From: Gammaproteobacteria bacterium
Lineage (GTDB): Bacteria > Pseudomonadota > Gammaproteobacteria > Pseudomonadales > Azotimanducaceae
Direction: 5' to 3'
Assembly (NCBI GenBank): GCA_002708205.1
Contig: PAMR01000036.1
Span: 1-5,133, forward strand
Length of the DNA stretch: 5,133 nt
Below, piece by piece: positions 1 through 5,133 of this stretch. Every line of letters begins with the position of its first letter. Position 1 is the first letter of the stretch. A program made the position numbers and the translations under genes. The notes below the pieces were generated by a model. The model searched no databases. It saw only the letters and a program-made list of their open reading frames with translations, and was not told the DNA's origin.

Positions 1-917
1 TAAGTGCTTTCACCAATAGATTGGTTCATCGACTGAAGTCCAACACGTTGTCTGGTAGCAGACAGAATATAAGATCCCATTATGATTTATCGAACGATTT
101 TTTTTCTCGATTTTTGGATACACGTTTGATGTATTCGTCAGCGGTTTTCGAATCAGTAGATATGACTCTAGAGGAAGCTAGTACTCGAAAACTTGAGCGG
201 ATCTGTCGTAAGTTGGAGTTAAATGCCGACGACCGCCTTCTGGAAATTGGGTCGGGATGGGGTGGCTTCGCAATTTACGCAGCGAAACATTACGGATGTC
301 ACGTAACAACGATCACCATTTCGCAAGAGCAGTTCGAGGAGGCTTCACGACGCGTTCGGGAAGGATTGTTAGAAGATCAAATTCAAGTCTTGCTAAAAGA
401 CTATCGAGAGATTCAAGGATTGTTTGACAAAGTTGTTTCTATCGAGATGGTTGAAGCCGTTGGTGACGCATACTTAGATACGTACTTTGGCGTGATTGAT
501 CTAGTGCTTCGTCCCGGTGGTCTTTTTTTGATTCAAGCCATAACCATACAGGATCAGCGTTATAAAAAGGCTCTTCAAAATGTCGATTTCATTAAGAAAT
601 ATATATTCCCGGGAAGCTTTATTCCGAGCGTTACTGCCTTGTTAGATTCTGTTACTAAGAAGACAAACTGCGTGCTCGTTAATTTGGAGGATTTCGGATT
701 TGATTATGCTTTGACGCTGGCGGATTGGCGTCGGAGATTCGAAAACGAGATTCAACACGTGCTTGATATGGGTTTTGACCACGACTTTATTCGTATGTGG
801 CGATTTTATCTGTCCTATTGTGAAGGTGGGTTTCGAGAGCGGTCTCTGAGTGATGTACAGTTGTTATTTGTGAAGCACGGTTATAAGAACAGACCCTGGC
901 GAGTGCAGAGTGCGTGA
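1..917 (+). CDS. CFA-synthase-family (UfaM-like) SAM-dependent lipid methyltransferase, 5'-partial
   Basis: Probably acts at the inner membrane, transferring a methyl group from S-adenosylmethionine to unsaturated acyl chains of phospholipids. The frame is open to the left edge, and the visible part starts where the family's catalytic domain begins. About 100 N-terminal residues are therefore expected upstream; the TTG at 21 is probably not the start. Residues below count from that TTG. Seen: NIRSHYDLSNDFF (16-28), SAM motif LEIGSGWGG (74-82), TTITISQEQ (96-104), SIEMVEAVG (140-148), KYIFPGSFIPS (193-203) and an FYLSYCEGGF C-terminal block (262-271). Against E. coli Cfa bicarbonate ligands, E239 (E145), I268 (I174) and Y317 (Y229) are kept, but C139 is Ser (S40) and H266 is Gln (Q172); neighbouring H240 is Ala. 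This pattern fits the subgroup found in ChrR/LitR-type photo-oxidative clusters, which includes the furan-fatty-acid methylase UfaM, better than true cyclopropane synthase. The family is certain; the exact product is inferred. Its stop overlaps the next start by four bases. Confidence 0.93.
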   Translation, partial: SAFTNRLVHRLKSNTLSGSRQNIRSHYDLSNDFFSRFLDTRLMYSSAVFESVDMTLEEASTRKLERICRKLELNADDRLLEIGSGWGGFAIYAAKHYGCHVTTITISQEQFEEASRRVREGLLEDQIQVLLKDYREIQGLFDKVVSIEMVEAVGDAYLDTYFGVIDLVLRPGGLFLIQAITIQDQRYKKALQNVDFIKKYIFPGSFIPSVTALLDSVTKKTNCVLVNLEDFGFDYALTLADWRRRFENEIQHVLDMGFDHDFIRMWRFYLSYCEGGFRERSLSDVQLLFVKHGYKNRPWRVQSA

Positions 918-1405
918 ATATACTAAACGCTGTTTTGTTTAATGCCACCTGGTTTGGTTGCGTCCTAGGTGGGGAGCTTTGGGGTACTATCCCTTTGCTT
1001 TTTATGGGTATTCAAGCTGTCTGGAATAAATCCCACTTGGACTTTATTTTGGCTGGGATATTGGGATTTTTCGGATGGATTTTGGACTCGGCGTGGGTGG
1101 CTATTGGTATATTGGACTATCATGGGTTGGATGTAGCGCCTGTATGGATAGTTATTCTATGGTGTGCGCTCGGTCTGAGCATAAATAAGTGTATGCGTTG
1201 GTTTCACGACCGTGCAGTTTTAGGTGCTTTTCTCGCAAGTACTGCTGCTCCTTTTTCGTATTTATCAGCTGAGCGTTTTGGCGCCGTTATTGTTACTGAT
1301 ATTTATGGTCTTGGGGCAATCGGTCTGACGTGGTTAGTGTTGTTTGGTTGTTTATTCAATCTTTTGCAAAAGGTAGGGAAGGGTCACTATGGACATGCTT
1401 GTTAG
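914..1405 (+). CDS. DUF2878-like integral inner-membrane protein
   Basis: A 163-residue, strongly hydrophobic protein with four or five predicted membrane segments, roughly at residues 3-19/22-37, 42-66, 75-95, 100-118 and 125-152. It has no signal peptide cleavage motif and no enzymatic motif that I recognise. The N-terminal NAVLFNATWFGCVLGG pattern, the GWILDSAW segment and the PVWIVILWCALGLSIN segment resemble DUF2878, a family of unknown function often beside CFA-like methyltransferases in gammaproteobacteria. It starts with GTG at 914 inside the upstream stop (GTGA overlap), with no strong Shine-Dalgarno of its own, so translational coupling is likely. Its last 17 bases overlap the next gene. 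Sitting between two lipid methyltransferases, it may present membrane lipid to them, anchor them, or help move modified lipid; that role is inference only. The family assignment is from remembered sequence pattern. Confidence 0.85.
   Translation: MNILNAVLFNATWFGCVLGGELWGTIPLLFMGIQAVWNKSHLDFILAGILGFFGWILDSAWVAIGILDYHGLDVAPVWIVILWCALGLSINKCMRWFHDRAVLGAFLASTAAPFSYLSAERFGAVIVTDIYGLGAIGLTWLVLFGCLFNLLQKVGKGHYGHAC
1375..1383 (+). promoter_or_regulatory. Ribosome binding site for the second methyltransferase
   Basis: A purine run AGGGAAGGG ends five bases before the ATG at 1389. It favours that ATG over the two in-frame ATGs at 1395 and 1407. The site lies inside the 3' end of the DUF2878-like gene, so the two genes truly overlap. 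Confidence 0.6.
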
Positions 1406-2411
1406 GATGGCCGAAAATGGGTGGTTACCCGACGCGTTGATCCGCTTTGGTATCAAACGGTTGGTGAAACGTCGTCTTGATGAAGAGAACTTAGTCGCCT
1501 CAGAGCGATACCCGCGATTATTGGATGAGCTATCAAGAAGTCATCTCGCATTGCATACCGAGGACGCTAATAAACAGCATTACGAAGTATCGAGCGAATT
1601 TTTTCAAATTGTACTCGGCAGTGCTCTTAAATATTCGAGTGGTTATTGGCCAAATGGCAATGAGACGTTGGATCAGGCCGAAGAAAGTATGTTGCATTTG
1701 TATGCAGAGCGGGCTCAACTCGTTAATGGGCAGCGCGTACTAGATTTGGGATGTGGATGGGGCTCTTTTACGTTGTGGGCTGCAGAAAAATATCCCAAAA
1801 GTGTTTTTACAGCAGTATCGAACTCAAAGACTCAGAAGAAATTTATAGAGCAACAGTGCCATAGACGGGACTTAACAAATGTACGGATCTTTACCAAAGA
1901 CATAAATAAATTGGATCTAACGGAAAAATATGATCGTGTCGTATCTATAGAAATGTTTGAGCATGTTAGAAATTATCAAGAATTATTGAGGCGCATAGCG
2001 GGTTGGCTTGCTCCTAATGGAATGCTTTTTGTTCACATCTTTTGTCATAAGGAGTTGATGTATCCGTTCGAAACCGATGGGAGAGGGGATTGGATGGCAC
2101 GTCATTTTTTTACCGGAGGTTTGATGCCGGCCGCTGACACGTTTTCGCATTTTGGAGACGACTTAGAGATCGAATGCTCGTGGCTATTATCGGGGACGCA
2201 CTACGAAAAAACATCGAGAGCGTGGCTGGAACGATTAGATAAGAATAAGAAGTCAGTGCGTGCCGCTTTGATTGATACGTATGGGAATCAAAATGTCGAT
2301 CGTTGGATAGGTAGGTGGCGTTTGTTTTTTATGGCGTGTGAGGAACTTTTTGGTTATGCGCATGGAGAACAATGGAAAGTTGCGCATTACCGTTTCCGTC
2401 TCTCTAAATAG
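1389..2411 (+). CDS. SAM-dependent methyltransferase, CFA / coclaurine N-methyltransferase-like
   Basis: A 340-residue class I SAM methyltransferase of the COG2230 superfamily. It lacks the N-terminal domain of E. coli Cfa (382 aa) and resembles the bacterial relatives of plant coclaurine N-methyltransferase. Seen: short helical N-terminus (LPDALIRFGIKRLVKRRL, 13-30), KQHYEVSSEFF (62-72), KYSSGYW (81-87), SAM motif VLDLGCGWG (117-125), SNSKTQKKFIE (144-154), SIEMFEHV (186-193), FVHIFCHK (214-221), HFFTGGLMP (239-247), HYEKTSRAWL (271-280) and a C-terminal FGYAHGEQWKVAHY (321-334). E188, E191 and H192 match catalytic residues described for plant CNMT. H216 and Y272 match E. coli Cfa H266 and Y317, while C139 is Ser (S84). 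Alkaloid synthesis is unlikely here; a fatty-acyl or other lipid-linked substrate is inferred from the operon. It may act after the first methyltransferase, for example as a second methylase. The ATG at 1389 is supported by a good ribosome site and family-like N-terminus. Confidence 0.93.
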   Translation: MDMLVRMAENGWLPDALIRFGIKRLVKRRLDEENLVASERYPRLLDELSRSHLALHTEDANKQHYEVSSEFFQIVLGSALKYSSGYWPNGNETLDQAEESMLHLYAERAQLVNGQRVLDLGCGWGSFTLWAAEKYPKSVFTAVSNSKTQKKFIEQQCHRRDLTNVRIFTKDINKLDLTEKYDRVVSIEMFEHVRNYQELLRRIAGWLAPNGMLFVHIFCHKELMYPFETDGRGDWMARHFFTGGLMPAADTFSHFGDDLEIECSWLLSGTHYEKTSRAWLERLDKNKKSVRAALIDTYGNQNVDRWIGRWRLFFMACEELFGYAHGEQWKVAHYRFRLSK

Positions 2412-2413
2412 CG

Positions 2414-2421
2414 AAAAGGTG
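2414..2421 (+). promoter_or_regulatory. Ribosome binding site for the histidine kinase
   Basis: AAAAGGTG lies nine bases before the ATG at 2431, within the 19-base gap after the methyltransferase stop. It supports the chosen start. No promoter can be seen in the gap, which argues for co-transcription with the lipid genes, although a promoter inside the upstream coding region cannot be excluded. Confidence 0.5.
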
Positions 2422-2430
2422 TATTGTTAG

Positions 2431-3723
2431 ATGGTCAAGAGAGAAGGTATAGGAGCCAAACTCACAAGAGCATTTGTACTTCAGGTTATGGCAATTAGTG
2501 CGGCGGTATTCGCTGGAATATATGTTACCAATACGATAGTGCAAGATTCCTTAGTTCAAGAGGCTTTGGATAGCGAAGCACGGCATTACTGGAAGTTATT
2601 CGATACCAATCCGACCCAAAATTTACCCGATACCAGTAATTTGCGTGGCTATATCGCGATAGGTGAAGACTATTCGAAAGTTCCCACTACCCTGGTCCAA
2701 TATGTACCTGGAAGCCATCGAATTGAATACGATGGAACACAACCCATTCTGCATATAACAGATCATAGAGGAGCCCGTCTATTCCTATTGTTCGCTAGCG
2801 ACCAAGTATCAGATCTGGCTTTCTACTTCGGGATTCTTCCTTTGTCCCTAGCTCTACTGTTGATTTATGGGTTGTCTTATTTTGCCTATCGTTTAACGCA
2901 TAGAGCAGTGTCTCCGATTATACAAATGGCTGACTATTTTGAACGCTTTGACTTCGAAGGCGATCGATCTCCGACACTTAATTTGGAACCAATCCGCGCT
3001 AGTGCCGATACTGAAGTGGCAGCAATGATAGATGCCATTGGTCGATTTGAATCACGACTGGAACGATTTATAGAGCGAGAGCGAATTTTTACTCGAGACG
3101 CGTCTCATGAATTAAGAACGCCGATCGCTGTATTTAAGGGCTCGTTGGACCTTCTAGAGCGAAAATCAGAACAATTTGCTCAGGAACAAGAGATATTTTC
3201 TAGAATGAGACGTACGGTTCAAGACATGGAGAGTCTTATAGAGACACTCCTTTTGTTAGCTAGAGAGGACGAATTGCAGATCCCGGACAGTGGACAAATA
3301 ATGAATGAAGCGATTGGGGAAAGTGTAGAGCGACTCCGCCCGTTGGCCGAAAAAAATAACAATACGATTCATTTTATTGATGGTGCGAAATTGGAGGTTC
3401 AAGCCCCTGAGCGGGTGGTGCAGATACTGGTAACGAATCTAGTTCGTAATTCGATAAATTACACCAAAGGCGGTACAGTTAATGTCTCTGTGAATGAGAC
3501 TTCAGTCCGGGTAATTGATACCGGGATAGGTATGACACCTGAAGATCTTAAAAGTGCGTTTGAACCTTTCTTTCGTGCAGAAACAGGTCGAGATATGTCT
3601 AGTGGACATGGGCTGGGATTATCTATCGTTAAAAGATTAGCCCGCCAATTTCAGTGGACTATTAGTGCGGAGAGTACCCCTGAACAGGGAACGAGTGTAA
3701 TCGTGTCGTTTAATGAGAGTTAA
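2431..3723 (+). CDS. Two-transmembrane sensor histidine kinase
   Basis: A 430-residue membrane-bound histidine kinase, complete at both ends. Order: short basic cytoplasmic N-terminus, TM1 (about 13-34), periplasmic sensor of about 90 residues (35-128), TM2 (about 129-152), HAMP-like linker (about 153-215, with AVSPI at 159-163), HisKA H-box with phospho-acceptor H226 in DASHELRTP, and a HATPase_c domain. The ATPase domain has N-box N336 and N340 (NLVRN), G1 box DTGIGM (363-368), F box FEPFF (377-381) and G2 box GHGLGLS (392-398), so it looks catalytically intact. The ExxT pattern after the histidine (E227, T230) suggests phosphatase activity too. The sensor contains EARHYWKLFD (49-58) and NLRGYIA (70-76), resembling a sensor type I recall from other proteobacterial kinases; its ligand is unknown. 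No response regulator lies in the window: the next gene is convergent. Being last in a lipid-modification operon, it may sense membrane or oxidative state (inference). Confidence 0.95.
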   Translation: MVKREGIGAKLTRAFVLQVMAISAAVFAGIYVTNTIVQDSLVQEALDSEARHYWKLFDTNPTQNLPDTSNLRGYIAIGEDYSKVPTTLVQYVPGSHRIEYDGTQPILHITDHRGARLFLLFASDQVSDLAFYFGILPLSLALLLIYGLSYFAYRLTHRAVSPIIQMADYFERFDFEGDRSPTLNLEPIRASADTEVAAMIDAIGRFESRLERFIERERIFTRDASHELRTPIAVFKGSLDLLERKSEQFAQEQEIFSRMRRTVQDMESLIETLLLLAREDELQIPDSGQIMNEAIGESVERLRPLAEKNNNTIHFIDGAKLEVQAPERVVQILVTNLVRNSINYTKGGTVNVSVNETSVRVIDTGIGMTPEDLKSAFEPFFRAETGRDMSSGHGLGLSIVKRLARQFQWTISAESTPEQGTSVIVSFNES

Positions 3724-3727
3724 ATAA

Positions 3728-5095
3728 TTACTGTCGCAATTTCTTAAAAACAGTCAGTACTCGGTGCCGACTTTTTCGAAGGTCTACCATAGGCTTTGGA
3801 TATTTTGAGTTGGTTAAATTTCCGTGGTGGATATTCGTTGGAGCTTCGTCTCTTAGTTCTGGAATAAAGCGGTGGATAAATTCAGCGTTCGGGTCAAAAC
3901 GTTTGCTTTGAAGCAAAGGGTTCATGACGCGAAAATACGGAACCGAATCGGTACCCGTTGATGCGGACCACTGCCATCCTCCATTGTTGTTAGGGATATC
4001 GCCATCCACCAGGCTACTGATGAAGTACCGTTCGCCCATGCGCCAATCTATTAACAGATTTTTGGCAAGAAATTGGGCAGTAATCATGCGTAAGCGATTG
4101 TGCATATAACCCGTAGTATTAAGTTGTCGCATACCAGCGTCGACAAAAGGGAACCCAGTCTGACCATCGCACCAACGGTTAAACTGTTCCTTATCGTGTC
4201 GCCATGGGATTCGATCTGAATCTGAACGAAAAGGTAATCCGCGACATAAATATGGATTTTCTAACATGAGATGGGTATAGAAATCACGCCAAGCGAGTTG
4301 TCGAATCCACGAGTCCATTGGGGAGGAACTTTCGCTAGCGTACTTTAGACACTGGCGAGCCGAAATTGTACCGATACTCAAGTGCGCCGACAGCAGACTT
4401 GTAGCACTCAAGCTCGGGATATCTCGCTCGCTAGCGTATTTGTCGTTATTGCTACAGAAATTAGTCAGTTGTTTGATTGCGGCAAATTCACCTGGGGACC
4501 AAAGAGTCTTGGAATTCTCTATCTGTAGATCAGATCGGTTAATCCATTTGGTTGAGATATGTGTAGTATTTTGACTTTGGGGAACTGCTAGTGTTTGAAC
4601 ATCATTATTTTGTACGTAATGGGACCATTTGTGAAAGTAAGGAGTAAAAACCTTGTAGAAATCTCCGGATGAATTGTTAATTTGGCCTGGTGGAACGAGC
4701 GTGGCGGCATGGTACGGTGTTGTGTCGATTCCGCTTGATTTTGCCGTTCTTTCTATGAGTTCATCCTGTAATCGATCTTCGATCAGAATACGTTGATTGA
4801 AAGCTATATTTTGACAGTGATGGGATAGTGCAAGTTGTACTAATGTTCGTGGAATTTCTAGATCATTGCGTACCTCTATAACGTGTAGAGGTATCCTCAA
4901 TTGGGCGAGTGTATTTTCTAAGACCAGTAGACTGCCTACAATGAAATCCTTTTTACTGCGGGAGTAGCCAATGCTTTTCCATCTTTCAGGCGCATGGATA
5001 TAACACGCAGTTACATTACCTCGCTGGCAGGAATGATGTAGGGCGGGATTATCAGCAACTCGAAGGTCACTCCTGAACCAAACCAGCGTGTGCAT
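3728..5095 (-). CDS. phrB: Class I cyclobutane pyrimidine dimer photolyase
   Basis: Deoxyribodipyrimidine photolyase: uses blue/near-UV light and reduced FAD to split pyrimidine dimers in DNA. With ATG at 5095 it has 455 residues, close to E. coli PhrB (472), and starts MHTLVWFRSDLR like the family. An in-frame TTG at 5125 would add 10 residues of no family character. Residues from ATG: alpha/beta antenna domain (about 2-135); helical FAD domain (about 200-455) with TSLLSAHL (232-239), WRDFY (269-273), RQLNTTGYMHNRLRM (323-337), DWRMGERYF (350-358) and NNGGWQW (370-376). The electron-transfer Trp triad (W298, W351, W374) and N370, equivalent to E. coli N378 near FAD N5, are conserved. Odd points: Q266 replaces CPD-contacting E274; the usual TSRLS is TSLLS; and the Glu for methenyl-tetrahydrofolate (E. 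coli E109) is not evident, so the antenna pigment is uncertain. It converges on the histidine kinase, with four bases between stops. No clear Shine-Dalgarno precedes the ATG, suggesting coupling to an upstream gene. Confidence 0.95.
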   Translation of the reverse strand: MHTLVWFRSDLRVADNPALHHSCQRGNVTACYIHAPERWKSIGYSRSKKDFIVGSLLVLENTLAQLRIPLHVIEVRNDLEIPRTLVQLALSHHCQNIAFNQRILIEDRLQDELIERTAKSSGIDTTPYHAATLVPPGQINNSSGDFYKVFTPYFHKWSHYVQNNDVQTLAVPQSQNTTHISTKWINRSDLQIENSKTLWSPGEFAAIKQLTNFCSNNDKYASERDIPSLSATSLLSAHLSIGTISARQCLKYASESSSPMDSWIRQLAWRDFYTHLMLENPYLCRGLPFRSDSDRIPWRHDKEQFNRWCDGQTGFPFVDAGMRQLNTTGYMHNRLRMITAQFLAKNLLIDWRMGERYFISSLVDGDIPNNNGGWQWSASTGTDSVPYFRVMNPLLQSKRFDPNAEFIHRFIPELRDEAPTNIHHGNLTNSKYPKPMVDLRKSRHRVLTVFKKLRQ

Positions 5096-5097
5096 GA

Positions 5098-5133
5098 TTA
5101 GATGACACGACGTAAACCCGACCAAGCCGGGTG
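5098..5133 (-). CDS. Possible 3' end of a gene co-transcribed with the photolyase
   Basis: On the - strand, a frame open from the window edge ends in TAA at 5100-5098, two bases before the photolyase ATG. It would encode a C-terminus reading HPAWSGLRRVI. An immediately adjacent upstream stop plus the absence of a Shine-Dalgarno would fit translational coupling. Only 11 codons are visible, so chance is a real alternative. In related clusters a MerR/LitR-type light regulator often precedes phr, but nothing in these residues identifies one. Confidence 0.22.
   Translation of the reverse strand, partial: HPAWSGLRRVI

Noticed and set aside
21..23. TTG as the true start of the first methyltransferase
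   Set aside because: The frame stays open to the window edge and the family carries about 100 more N-terminal residues, so an internal Leu codon is the better reading.
1438..1443. TGATCC resembling the -35 element of RpoE/ChrR-type promoters
   Set aside because: It is inside the methyltransferase coding region with no suitable -10 element at the expected distance.
1525..1743. Small open frames on both strands inside the second methyltransferase
   Set aside because: They lie wholly within a well-supported gene, have no recognisable protein features and no convincing ribosome site.
1389..2411. Tandem duplication of the first methyltransferase gene
   Set aside because: The two proteins share only superfamily motifs, differ in domain layout and active-site residues, and show no long nucleotide identity.
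3729..3775. Possible terminator hairpins (TACTG/CAGTA pair, and TCGGTGCCGA followed by CTTTTT)
   Set aside because: The first has a long loop and weak stem; the second has a loop too short for four pairs, leaving only three, and lies in the photolyase coding sequence.
3924..4109. 61-codon + strand open frame opposite the photolyase
   Set aside because: It is antisense to the conserved FAD-binding region and is explained by the codon constraints of that gene.
5123..5125. TTG as the photolyase start
   Set aside because: The extra ten residues have no family character, there is no ribosome site, and the ATG at 5095 gives the standard N-terminus.

Overview
This 5.1 kb stretch comes from a bacterial chromosome and is almost entirely coding. 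It looks like a gammaproteobacterium, possibly marine. Reasons: moderately AT-leaning base composition by eye, a DUF2878-type membrane protein, a photolyase that aligns along most of its length with the E. coli enzyme, and tight gene packing. The taxonomic guess is inference from protein character, not from a marker gene.

Left to right on the + strand there is one apparent operon. It holds a cyclopropane-fatty-acid-synthase-family methyltransferase whose 5' end lies outside the window (1-917), a small DUF2878-like integral membrane protein (914-1405), a second CFA/coclaurine-N-methyltransferase-like SAM methyltransferase (1389-2411), and a two-transmembrane sensor histidine kinase (2431-3723). 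The first three overlap by 4 and 17 bases, and the kinase follows after 19 bases. On the - strand, converging with only 4 bases between the stop codons, is a class I CPD photolyase (5095-3728, possibly preceded by a co-transcribed gene just outside the window). There is no gene-free stretch longer than 20 bases, and no RNA gene, mobile element, CRISPR array or convincing intrinsic terminator.

Together the genes look like the edge of a light / singlet-oxygen protection cluster. CFA-like lipid methyltransferases plus photolyase recur in the RpoE-ChrR (singlet oxygen) regulon of Rhodobacter and in LitR-type light-induced clusters of Vibrio and Pseudomonas. Two things are less ordinary. First, both lipid methyltransferases replace the bicarbonate-site cysteine of E. 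coli Cfa by serine, and the first also loses the site's histidine, so the product may be a methyl-branched or furan fatty acid rather than a cyclopropane. Second, a histidine kinase with no response regulator beside it is coupled to this lipid operon. The photolyase has Gln where E. coli has the CPD-contacting Glu274.
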